Shown here piece after piece: positions 43,441 through 53,554 of a stretch of 64,000 nt of DNA. The position numbers and the translations under genes are program-made. This DNA is from Trichopria drosophilae. Lineage: Eukaryota; Arthropoda; Insecta; Hymenoptera; Diapriidae. Under the pieces are notes generated by a model. The model was not told the origin of the DNA, searched no databases, and was given only the letters and a program-made list of their open reading frames with translations. The stretch lies in NCBI GenBank assembly GCA_030407085.1, contig CM059582.1, positions 135,739,001-135,803,000 on the forward strand, read 5' to 3'. Numbering within the stretch: the first letter of the stretch is position 1; every line of letters starts with the position of its first letter.

Positions 43441-44450
43441 TTAGAAAATCCGTTAATATTTTTAAAATGTCATCATCCGCCATATTGGATCCTCCCTTTC
43501 GAAAATCTGACCCCCTATTTGTAATCAGCTACCAAAAAAACCTATTATGGACAATTTTTAAGAAAATCCGTTAAGGGGGTAGTACACTCCAGAAAATTTT
43601 TTTTTTGTTAATTTTTATGAATTTTGTTATAAAAAAGTATGTAAGCAAAGCGGCTAATTTTGTTTTATCGTTTTCCATATACATTCAAAAACATATCAAA
43701 TTTTGTTGACGTAAAAAAAAAAGGAACGCCGTACAGCGATATAGTATAAAGATGATTATTTGAGGTGTCCTGGTGATATTCATGATTTCGGGAATTCCAG
43801 TCACGTGGGACAAACACAATAAATATGAAGATTATCTATTATATATTGGCTGTCGGCTAACGGATCCTTTTTTTAACGTTTGGAGCCGAGAAATAAATTC
43901 TTGAATTTTTTGTTTCATTTTTTGTCAAAAAAACCGAGTGATTTTTGTTAATAACTTTGGAATAAAACAAAATATTGAAAAAACCCTCCGTTGGACTAAA
44001 GACATTAGTATTTAGTATATGTGTACCAAATTTCAAGTCGATTTGTTAAATAGAAATTGAGAAATCGTGTACACCGTTTCGAAAAACGTAGTTTCGAGAA
44101 AAATGCCTTTAAAGTTTTGGTGGTTTTTTCAATGTTTAAATTATTTTTCAGTTTCTTACCCTTAATCCTCCATTCCTGCCACATAGAGGGAGTCTTCTTC
44201 TTCTAAAAATAGTTTTTCTGCAGCCGTTCTTTTCTCTCTTCGGCGAACTGTTCCCTCTTTTGTGGCCTCGTACGTTCTTGTGTTAGCATTAAAAATTCAG
44301 GTCTCGTCCAGGTCGGCGTATATTGCAACGGCATTGGAGCCAATAATGTTTAGCACATGTAGAATTTTTAAGACACTCCCTAATCCGTCGTTAAAAATGC
44401 CTGCTGCCATGTACGAAGCGATCGATACAATTTGCCTGATAATGCGTGTG
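43441..44450. repeat. Dispersed repeats including a TTAAGGGGGTAGTACAC motif
   Basis: 43478-43545 resembles the unit of the tandem repeat at 55883-56105 (GCCAT-TTGGATCC, AAAATCTGA, AATC-GC-A). TTAAGGGGGTAGTACACT at 43571 looks like a DNA-transposon end with a TTAA duplication, but no second end was found. The rest is A/T-rich. Confidence 0.35.
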
Positions 44451-44454
44451 GAAC

Positions 44455-44955
44455 GAAAAAAAAAACATCGCGAAAAGTGACATCTTTTCACGGGTATCTG
44501 AAACTTACATTTTATGAATTAAAAACGCATTTTTCGTGACAATTGAGGTAACTACCACGTTGCTGCCACAATGCAGTTATTTTCGCAATTTTGTTCAAGT
44601 CGATTCGATGAAAAATGAAGCTGCAATTTTATGGCCAAGATCCGAGGTGTATTTGGCATCTTCAGCGAAGTAGTTTAAGCTGAAGTCGGAGAGAGCGCCG
44701 AGGCGTACTCTCAACGCGCAAGTTTTAGTCAGACTCTCTCGTCGACTAATAGCGTATTCGGGCGGACTGCACCGTCTTCACCGTTTTTGCAGTGTTTTTG
44801 CACCTCTTTGGGGAGACTCCACGGAATAATGCTAAAAATATAGCGTTTGAGTGTGAGTTGTTCATCGTCCGAACACATGCACTGTGACGGTGCAGGCGGT
44901 GCAGTCCGCCCCGAATACGCTATAAAACAGGGCAACGTTACCTTTTTTCGCGGTG
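44455..44955. repeat. Dispersed repeat X, copy 2 (carries a MITE)
   Basis: Colinear with 27190-27535 on both sides of the MITE at 44750-44922. The type of repeat is unknown. Confidence 0.7.
44750..44922. mobile_element. 173-bp MITE with TAA target duplication (PIF/Harbinger-like)
   Basis: Terminal inverted repeats TAGCGTATTCGGGCGGACTG / CAGTCCGCCCCGAATACGCTA (about 25 bp, one extra C on the right), flanked by TAA at 44747-44749 and 44923-44925. Repeat X copy 1 shows the uninterrupted site GACTAAAACAGGG, proving insertion and a 3-bp duplication. TWA duplications are typical of PIF/Harbinger. No coding capacity. Confidence 0.85.
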
Positions 44956-45169
44956 TTTATGAAGTAAATGAAATGCGGCAAGACATAAATAGTAGACGTA
45001 TACAAATGATACGTTCTAATTCAAGTATTTGAAGTGATGTAGCAGAAGCAGCTGTCCGTCAGATGAGTATATCTTGTAAAATTTATTAAACTATCTACAA
45101 TTAAATTAAAATATGAATATAAATTATTCAGGTTTGTCGATCGCAGTGTTTTATATTTTGTACTTTTTT

Positions 45170-46010
45170 CTAAAAACGGTCACGATTACTCAAATTCAAA
45201 TCTGTCTTTATTGTAGATAAATCGTCCGTAGAAAGTAGAGGTCTTTTCAGAGAAATGTCGTTTTTTTCTTTTCCTATTTTAATATGAAGAAGCTGACCAC
45301 CATGCGCTTGACTTAAAGTTAATTGTGAATATCGTGCACTGCCATTTACATGAATTTTGATTTTTATTACAGATGAAATTATTTGATCTTGTGTCTTCGC
45401 TGGCGTATTCATAATGCAGTCTGATAGATTTTCTATGCGAGAAAGTTCATTACAAACATGAGATTTTCCGCGTGCGATAACGGAAAAACAGTTATTGCAA
45501 CGAAACTCAGCGCTATTTTTCGATCTTGATTGGCGTTCTGTGCGAATAAATATAAATAATTGCATCATCAAATTATCTAAAGTACAACTGAAAATTATAT
45601 TCAATGTATTTAACATTTGAATACTTATTAGGTACAATCTTCACCGCATCAGCAGATAAATTTTTAGGTTGGCTCCTTGCTATTTCGCAAACTTTACAGT
45701 CACAGTTCTTGTTACTTCTCGACCTTGTATCTTTTGGCATTTGGAATTCTGACAAATTCGGAAACTCTATTTCGATATTATCACCATTTTTCTTCCGATA
45801 TGCATTTCTCTTACAAGAACCACATAAACTTCCTGGGAAATTTTCGTTGTCGGTGTAGTTAACAAACAACTTTTTAACGTCATCTTCCAATTTTTTTTTA
45901 ATAGGAAACATTTCTTTACACTTTCGAAAGTACAATAAACAAACTTTGAGTCGATTTTCATCGTGAGTAGCTGCATGCCCAGACAACCAGCGAGCTGCAT
46001 ATTGCCGCAT
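45170..46010 (-). CDS. Two-exon gene for a Cys-rich protein of unknown function
   Basis: Exon 1 (complement 45625-46010) starts at the ATG at complement 46008-46010. Exon 2 is complement 45170-45537. The 87-base intron (45538-45624) begins GTATTC and ends CGCACAG, and splicing keeps the frame (..VPNK/RQSRSK..), giving about 250 residues. Exon 1 has LCGSCKRNAY and CDCKVCEIAR; exon 2 has CNNCFSVIARGKSHVC. These are three Cys-pair clusters, likely zinc-binding. Exon 2 ends with a conserved-looking LTLSQAHGGQLLHIKI and LNLSNRD stretch. I recall similar proteins, longer at the C-terminus, from repeat-rich invertebrate genomes but cannot name the family. A TATATG-like box lies just upstream of the ATG. 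The start codon and promoter are in the left arm of the palindrome 45978-48359. Confidence 0.55.
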
Positions 46011-47022
46011 ATAAGGGGAAAATCAGGCGGACGATATGTCGGCAGAACTACGGAATATGCGTCATCACATATACAGCAAATTTGCTGGAAATTCTCACCT
46101 GCCGACTAGTCTGCGGCGATTCTGACGCATTTCTGCAGAAGAGATTAAAAGGGTCGGCGAAGGGATTAAAGACGCATACAAACACGGAAGCCGCGTCGGT
46201 GAACCCCCACACATGTGCACGCATGCATGCTCGAGGCAAGCGCGATAGGGGGCGATCGGCGTGACCTGCAGAGAGGGGTGAACAGGAGAAGAGAGGTGAC
46301 AGACGCAGCCATTTTCTCTCGTTTATCAAGTATCGAAACTATTGAATCGAAAAGATGCGGCAGCAAACGTGTAAAAAATTTGAATTTTGGAGCAAGTCAG
46401 CGCAAAACTTGTTTCTTTCGGAAATCCTGAAGAATTAATTTAAGTTTTAATAAAATAACCTCCTAGCAATAAAAACTATTTATAATAATCATAAATTACG
46501 TCCAATTGGTCACAATTATAACGTCTATATTAGACTATAGACGAAACTCCAATTCTGTGAAAGTGTGTAGATTGTGTGCAGCATTAAAAACAGTTGAAAT
46601 TAAAAAAAATGCAGTTGCGATTAAAAATTGTAATTGTAAAAAAATGTAATAAGTTCGAAGTATTTGTGGAACTATATTCGGAGTTTTAAAAACGATAAAT
46701 TTAACATTTTATTAACAGATTAAATGTATTTAGTATACCAAGTCTATTTCTTCTTACGGTGTCATAGTATTATCCAAAACCTGGTTACATGCAGTTACGG
46801 ATAAAGTTAATGTTGTCCCTGTATAAATGTCTGCAAACTTGGATATGAATCTCATTATAGAAATCACGCAAAATGATGTTCTCAAAGAATGGGGTTCACC
46901 AGTAAAATTTTTGTATTATTTTTTATTATTTTAAATAATAATTTAGGTCATAAATAACACAAATAAAATCTAAAAAACAATTAATTCATTAATTTGAGTA
47001 TTTTATTTGCCAATTAAAAAAC
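45978..47022. repeat. Large inverted repeat, left arm
   Basis: About 1045 bp, reverse complementary to 47365-48359 at roughly 96-97% by eye. The main difference is about 60 bp (near 46832-46890) that are present only here. It contains the start codon and upstream region of the Cys-rich gene, and a CpG-rich block (46080-46330). Confidence 0.9.
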
Positions 47023-47364
47023 TAAAAACAGATTCGAAAAACACGAGACGACAAACAGTAACGTCAAGACGTTCGTCCAAAGGTGCATCCTTGTAGCTGA
47101 TAAATGTTACCTACACATAATGTATACATAGATTTTAAAGCTATTTTTGCAATTAAGAAAACGCAAATGACGGCATAATAAAGTGTATGGGTCTAATCAG
47201 CAGGCCTTATGTCCCTTTTTTCCATAATAAAAACTTTGAAGCAAGCAAACTGTTGAGGTTAAACATGACATACAAGGCACAGCAGAATATGCGAACGGGA
47301 TTGGTTGACAGCCCAACCCGCATAGTGATGTCATACGAAACTGGCGTGCTTTCAAACGGAAGAG
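47023..47364. other. Spacer between the palindrome arms
   Basis: 342 bp, not repeated elsewhere in the window. A 62-residue open frame (47187-47375) has no recognised content. Confidence 0.6.
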
Positions 47365-48359
47365 TTTTTAATTGACAAATAAAATACCCAAATTAATGAA
47401 TGAATTGTTTTTTAGATTTTATTTGTGTTATTTATGACCTAAATTATTATTTAAAATAATAAAAAATAATACAAAAATTTTACTGGTGAACCCCATTTAT
47501 ACAGACATTTATACAGGGACAACATTAATTTTATCCGTAACTGCATGTAACCAGGTTTTGGATAATACTATGACACCGTAAGAAGAAATAGACTTGGTAT
47601 ACTAAATACATTTAATCTGTTAATAAAATGTTAAATTTATCGTTTTTAAAACTCCGAATATAGTTCCACAAATACTTCGAACTTATTACATTTTTTTATA
47701 ATTACAATTTTTAATCGCAACTGCATTTTTTAAAATTTCAACTGTTTTTAATGCTGCACACAATCTACACACTTTCACAGAATTGGAGTTTCGCCTATAG
47801 TCTAATATAGACGTTATAATTGTGACAAATTGGACGTAATTTATGATTATTATAAATAGTTTTTATTGCTAGGAGGTTATTTTATTAAAACTTAAATTAA
47901 TTCTTCAGGATTTCCGAAAGAAACAAGTTTTGCGCTGACTTGCTCCAAAATTCAAATTTTTTACACGTTTGCTGCCGCATCTTTTTGATTCAATAGTTTC
48001 GATACTTGATAAACGAGAGAAAATGGCTGCGTCTGTCACCTCTCTTCTCCTGTTCGCCCCCTCTCTGCAGGTCACGCCGAACGCCCCCTATCGCGCTTGC
48101 CTCGAGCATGCATGCGTGCACATGTGTGGGGGTTCACCGACGCGGCTTCCGTGTTTGTGTGCGTCTTTAATCCGTTCGCCGACCCTTTTAATCTCTTCTG
48201 CAGAAACGCGTCAGAATCGCCGCAGACTAGTCGGCAGGTGAGAATTTCCAGCAAATTTGCTGTATATGTGATGACGCATATTCCGTAGTTCTGCCGACAT
48301 ATCGTCCGCCTAATTTTCCCCTTATATGCGGCAATATGCAGCAGATCTGGCTGTCTGGG
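47365..48359. repeat. Large inverted repeat, right arm
   Basis: About 995 bp, the mirror of 45978-47022. It keeps the start codon (48326-48328) and the first six codons of the Cys-rich gene, then a frame change and a stop, so no protein can be made rightward. Confidence 0.9.
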
Positions 48360-49280
48360 TGATCGTTTGACATTATAAAAAAATTAAAATGAATTTTAAG
48401 CTACCATACACTGTTATAGGTTATTAATAGGTAAACTGTAACTGAATTAAGAATTAACATAAACTGGCTGCAAAATTTCATTAAAAAATATTAAAAATTG
48501 TGTTCATTATACCTTTAAAATGTCGAATTTTTAATAATGTGAACATTGAAAATGAGAAAAAATCATCCAGAAATAGTACAGATTCAAATCCATAAAGAAA
48601 ATTTACAGTGCAAGTGCCTTTCAGTTGGGGCTAGTTCGGGCGCACCGTGAATATACTATTTTTTATTAATTGATAATTATTCCTCATTTATATAATATTG
48701 ATAATAACACTAATAATTATTATTTATAATTATTTCTCATTATTGATATAATTATTGATAATTATTCCTCAAATACCATTCATTGTTTTACTCGTAAAAT
48801 GTAATTTATTTGCGTACAAAATTAATAGAAATTATACCAAGGAATTACTACAATACATATCAAAATTCAGATACCATTGAAGGCAATATACTATCATCCG
48901 CATATTTCATTATTTACTATCGTCAACAGAATAATACGAATATTTATTATATTAATATCTACAGAATATTACTAATAAGAATTGAAAGATCTTTCCTTTT
49001 ATTTCTGCTGTTCTTTAAAATTCTGACGCACGCTTTTTGGGACAAGAAAGGCTACGCTACCATTGGTTTACAAATCAAGCACTGTCAATGATGCGACATC
49101 TGCAATACTTTAGGTAGATTCCCTGCTAATGCCACTAAAAACAGAATATTATGAATCATAATGTAACAATAACACAAAGATTTACATATAGAATGTAATT
49201 TTCAATGGAAACAATTTTTGAAATTTATTGCAATTCTGGACTGCAATATGACTAACGCCTTTCCCATACAGTATAAACAG
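48360..49280. other. AT-rich intergenic sequence
   Basis: No recognised gene or repeat. The open frame 48810-49091 is Ile/Tyr/Asn-rich as expected of A/T-rich DNA. Confidence 0.4.
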
Positions 49281-49604
49281 CCCAGTAAACGAAAACGAAT
49301 AGAAAATTGAAATGAATTCAAGTGAATTAAAATGAATTAAAATGCATTAAAATGAATTAAAACGAAGGAAAATGATTAATTGAACCCACTTATTAATTAA
49401 TTTTAATTCCCTTGAATTCATTTCAATTCGTGTTAGTTTAGTTAGTTAGTTTATTAATACTCTCATAAATAGGGGGATACATAGCCCATTGAGAGGGAGT
49501 TCCGAAATATAGCGAGTACAATATACGGCGCATGTAGTGTGCAGGCATGTGAATATGTATATATGTATATATATATGTATATAGAAGAAACGCAAAATAC
49601 AGAT

Positions 49605-51309
49605 TTAGTCACCCAAGAGAAATGCTCTCCTACAAAGGGTCGCTTTGACAAAATTATATAGGACAGACGCAGAATGGGTGTCATTACTACACAATAGTGA
49701 ACATAATAAACCAGTTGAGTGCGGTGGGCGCAGATTTAAGTTACGAGCAAAATGTGCTCTCGTAGGCGCAAGTATTGGACACTCTGCTAATATATGAAGC
49801 AGCGTTTCGCGCGCATTATAATTGCAAAGAGTACATAGTGTATTCGGATTATAGAGGTAGCGTTGACCCGCAATTGAAAAAGAGCGCGAGTAAAGTATTG
49901 CTAATCGTAGTTGCAACCTGACTTTTAGGTAGTGAAGAGGCAGGCGAGGAGGATACAAAGAGTAAGCAGAGTCCGCAGGAAGACGGAAGATGGGCAATTG
50001 AATATAGTCAGAAGTAAAGTAGGTTCTCAAATCCGCCTTCCTGCAAGCCTCGGCCAACCCCGCAACCTCACACGGTCCCGTTTGTTCGCAAAAATCGGCA
50101 TTGAAGTTGTTCCATAGCTCGCTCGCCCTTGCACTATCAAGGATCGCCTTCAGCTGGACGGACCAGTTGAAGGTTGCGTCCGGAGAGGCAATAGCGGACA
50201 AATCCTTTATGCGAATCAGTAATATTTTGGGCAGTCTGTGATCCGGCAAACTGAGCGATTTAGTCACCCATTTGATTGCTGTAGAGCAAACTTCTACCGA
50301 TATAGGCGAGATACCAAGTTCCAGGCGGACAAGATAGGCCGGGGTGTTCCTCGGCAGGAAGAAAAGTTTCTTAAAGAACCCAATCTGTACGGATTCCAGA
50401 CTGTCCAAATATCTTGAAGCCCGACATGGTGCCGCATATAAGAGGACGGAAATTATCATCGCATAGTACAGAGTGAAAAACGCTTTTCATGCTTCCTTTT
50501 TTGCCGATATAACTAGCGACGTAACCGCGGCTGCCGCGGCGTTGGTTCTCATTACGGCATTCTCCGTGGCGAGGAGGCCCCGCGCAGAGGAGGAGAATAG
50601 CACACCCAGGTACCGATAGCTGGACACGACTTCGACCGGACTATCTCTGTAGTAAAACGATCTGGAATGTGAATCCAATTGGCCGGCCCTTCTAAAACAT
50701 ATTATCTTTGTCTTTCCAATATTAACTGTAAGTAAATACTGCAAACAGTATTCCGAAAGCAGAGCTAACTTTCTACGAAGGTCCGCGGGAGAGTACGCAA
50801 AGATAGTTAGGTCGTCAGCGTAGAGCAATAACAACAGGTCCAGAGTGTGCGAAACATCCACTCCACGCGCGCCCCTCGCACGGAAAAACGCCACAATATC
50901 GGACAGATATAATATAAAAAGCAGGGGACTGAGGATTTCTCCTTGGTGTACCCCTCTCGTCACCTTGAAATCGGACGTCGTAGAGTTACCCGCTTGTAAC
51001 CGCACCGCAGCTGACTGATAAAGAGCGGCGAGGACTCTTACAAATTTCGCGCTTACGCTGAATCCAAGGAGCTTCCGCCAGATAAGTGCATGGGGGACTG
51101 AATCAAAGGCACTTTTGAAGAGACAAAAAGTCCAAATAGTTTTGACTTGGGGCGTCTAAGCATGATCTGAATAGTAGCGAGGAGCGAGAAGATACAATCC
51201 TCTGTGCTCTTCCCAGACCGAAACCCGAACTGCTCCTCTGATAGCAGATCTCTTGCGGAAGCCCACTCAGACAGACGTTTACATAAGATCTGGGAAAAAT
51301 TGTGGACAA
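49605..51309 (-). pseudogene. LINE reverse transcriptase and C-terminal CCHC
   Basis: 51103-51309 carries FGFRSGKSTEDCIFSL, with the finger and first palm motifs around it. 50487-51005 has VHQGEILSPLLF and the catalytic LLYADDLTIFA (YADD at complement 50811-50822). After a frame break near 50480, 49605-50459 has thumb-like sequence and the terminal CTLCNYNARETLLHILAEC (C-x2-C-x8-H-x4-C). This order fits I/R1-type LINEs. Confidence 0.78.
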
Positions 51310-51911
51310 AACGTTGGTAATTGCGATTAATCTGTAATTCGCTGGGTCATCTCGCGCGCCTTTTTTAAAAAGCGGAAATAATGTAGCCTGGGCCCAGCCC
51401 GCAGGAAACGTCTCTGTCGAAAAAATTCTGCTGAAAAGTTGGAGAAGACGGGAAAGCCATGTATCGTCTAGAAGTTTAAAGAGTTCGGCGGGTAGCTAGT
51501 CGGGACCGATGGCTTTTCCCTCCTTCAACACCTTAATACTATCCTTATGCTCCGTCAGGGTAAGCGGGGAGTCCAGACGGGGGTTGAATGTGCCATAGAA
51601 CGCCTCTGTAAAATAATCTTCTCGAGGAAAAATCTTCGAGAAGTATGCACCCCAGGCCTCCCCAGAGACCCGCACACCCGGGACGGGCTTTTCCCGGAAT
51701 TGACGACACGCTTTCCAAAAGTCCGCTGAACTCCGGACGAATTTATTCGCCGGAACCTATCTGAGATCCTAGAATCATAACGAAGTTTTTTCTGTTTCAG
51801 TGTATCCATATAAACTCTTTTCGCGGAATTAAAAGCCAGCGTTCAGTTTGCGCTATATGCGTTTCTAAGCATCTGGTGCAGAGAACAGCGAAAAACACGC
51901 CTTGCAGAGGC

Positions 51912-52740
51912 TCATTCCCCATCAAACCAGGCCTTCGATCTACCAAAATACTCCCGCGCATTACACGAAACGGTTCGCAAAGCTATGCCTGCACTTGTCA
52001 CCGCTGCGCGAATGGATTCGACGAAACGCTCATAAGCAATATCTACAGACTCTGATTCCTCCGATGGAGAGGCAATCAAAGAACGACTTAAAACATTTTG
52101 AAAGTCACCCAACCCGTCATTCGACAATGAATATCTTATTTTTACACGGCGTTCTGGCTGAGCAGTGATTATGACGCGATCAGAATTTGCGGAATACAAA
52201 AAAAGTGATAAAATTACCGGGAGGCGATCCGACCCGTGGAGGTCAGTATCCATTTGAAGGTCAGCAACAAAAGCCAAGTGTGCGGCTGAAACCCATGTAA
52301 GATCGACGACGCTGAATCCTCTCTGTCCGAGGAAAGTGAAATGTGCTGGGATGTCGCCAGGGCAACGTCCGTTTAAAAATACCAAATTTTTTAATTGCAT
52401 AAACTCGTATAAGAGAGAACCGCGACTGGTACAAAGTTCATCATGTGATTTCCGTGACTTGTATAGTGATGAGCCTTCGAAAATTTGCCCAAAATCATTG
52501 TAAGAATCCGACGGGCCAACCCTACAGTTAAATTCACCGCCCAATACAACAATACATTCTGGATACCGGGCATTCAGGGAATCAACTACCGTTTGGAGTG
52601 ATCGAAGCTGAGAAGTTAAGTCAGAGTTGGGTGGAAAATAAAAAGAGCCGGTTATTACGTTAATTGGTAGGGTATTAATGAGGAAAAAAATCCAGTTGGA
52701 AGAGCTATCGATAAGATATCAGTTTCCGGCGCAATCCACT
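51912..52740 (-). pseudogene. LINE APE-type endonuclease
   Basis: Minus strand: VITGSFYFPP and VLGGEFNCRVG (upstream part, 52550-52690), FLNGRCPGDIPAHFTF, VVDLTWVS and HGSDRLPV. These are the later motifs of the APE fold (G-D-F-N / S-x-I-D-Y / S-D-H-x-P-V); here E-F-N and S-D-R replace some residues. The catalytic N and E blocks at the N-terminus are missing or beyond the truncation. Confidence 0.75.
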
Positions 52741-52790
52741 TACATAAAGTTGACAGTACATAAAAATGTTCCGTTCATTGGCTCGCCGCA

Positions 52791-53124
52791 ACTATTTCAA
52801 ATCCTGTGACGTCACCAAAAGAGCCGGTGAGCAATCTGCGGAGCAACTGACGTTTCGGCAATTATCGATGAACTTAAAAGATTTCGATTGCACCGGAGTG
52901 ATGACTCGGACACTCAAAATCTCTCTCTAGATACAATCCGAGCCTCTCCGGGTACATGTCACTGCAAATTCAACTCCCAAAAAAAGAGATTTAGACGGTT
53001 AAACTTAGTCGTAAATGCGGAGCGAAAAAAAGCACGTCTGCGCGACTTACCGTCACTATTAGAACTCTATGGCACAGCTGAACATTGATCGCTAAGCTTT
53101 CTCAATAGAATTCGTGTTTTTAAC
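52791..53124. other. Unassigned segment between LINE and MITE end
   Basis: Has a plus-strand frame (52888-53088) rich in Arg, Lys and Ser. It may be an inverted 5' part of the LINE insertion or another inserted piece. No family recognised. Confidence 0.3.
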
Positions 53125-53245
53125 TTTCTATTCGTTTTCGTTTACTGGGAGTACACCGCGTAATGATACCGAGTTTGCCTGATCTTGTGCGCGAAACGCG
53201 AAGTGTATCGCTACGTTTTGGAAAACATTGTGAAACGTTATTGTG

Positions 53246-53554
53246 CACTGTAAAAAATAGAAATGAATTTTATCACGTTCAACATTGTAAATTTCACTTT
53301 TAATGTTGTAAATTTTTCCCATTGAAGTGGGCTCAAATATTACCAATCTGTAGCATTGTCAAATTACAACGCGTTGTACTTTCCCTATGCTTGATGTAGT
53401 AAACCCACAGTGCCGTCTGGTAAATTTACAAAAATATTGTTAAAATCCTAACCTCAAATAGTAAAAATACTATTTCACACGTAGGAATATTACCAAATTT
53501 ATATAAAATGAAAATCACAATGAGTTTGTAAAATTCATTCGTATTTTTACAGTG
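53246..53554. mobile_element. MITE with CACTGTAAAAA ends
   Basis: 309 bp. The left end CACTGTAAAAAATAGAAATG pairs imperfectly with the right end (reverse complement CACTGTAAAAATACGAATG). A/T-rich, no coding sequence. No clear target duplication. Confidence 0.6.

Larger units (their letters stand above)
49429..52790 (-). mobile_element. 5'-truncated LINE (I/R1-like, APE endonuclease)
   Basis: Minus-strand non-LTR element with endonuclease, RT, a C-terminal CCHC motif and a 3' tail of ACTA-like short repeats ending near 49432 (AATAAACTAACTAAC on the minus strand). ORF1 is absent. Two or more frame breaks. The right boundary is approximate; 52791-53124 between it and the MITE end is of unknown origin. 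Confidence 0.72.
49281..53149. mobile_element. Palindromic MITE split by a LINE
   Basis: The ends CCCAGTAAACGAAAACGAAT.. (49281-49305) and its exact 25-bp complement (53125-53149) are 3.8 kb apart. Directly inside the left end, 49305-49332 pairs with 49401-49428 (28 bp, 1 mismatch). The MITE is therefore 49281-49428 plus 53125-53149 (about 173 bp), a near-palindrome interrupted by inserted DNA 49429-53124 that includes the LINE. Confidence 0.65.

Noticed and set aside
43571..43600. TTAAGGGGGTAGTACACT as the end of a Kolobok/piggyBac-like transposon
   Set aside because: The TTAA plus G-run start is suggestive, but no matching inverted end or second TTAA was found in the following sequence.
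46166..48241. Matching 60-90-residue frames on opposite strands as a duplicated gene
   Set aside because: They are simply the same CpG-rich segment read from both arms of the palindrome; no start context or homology supports a protein.
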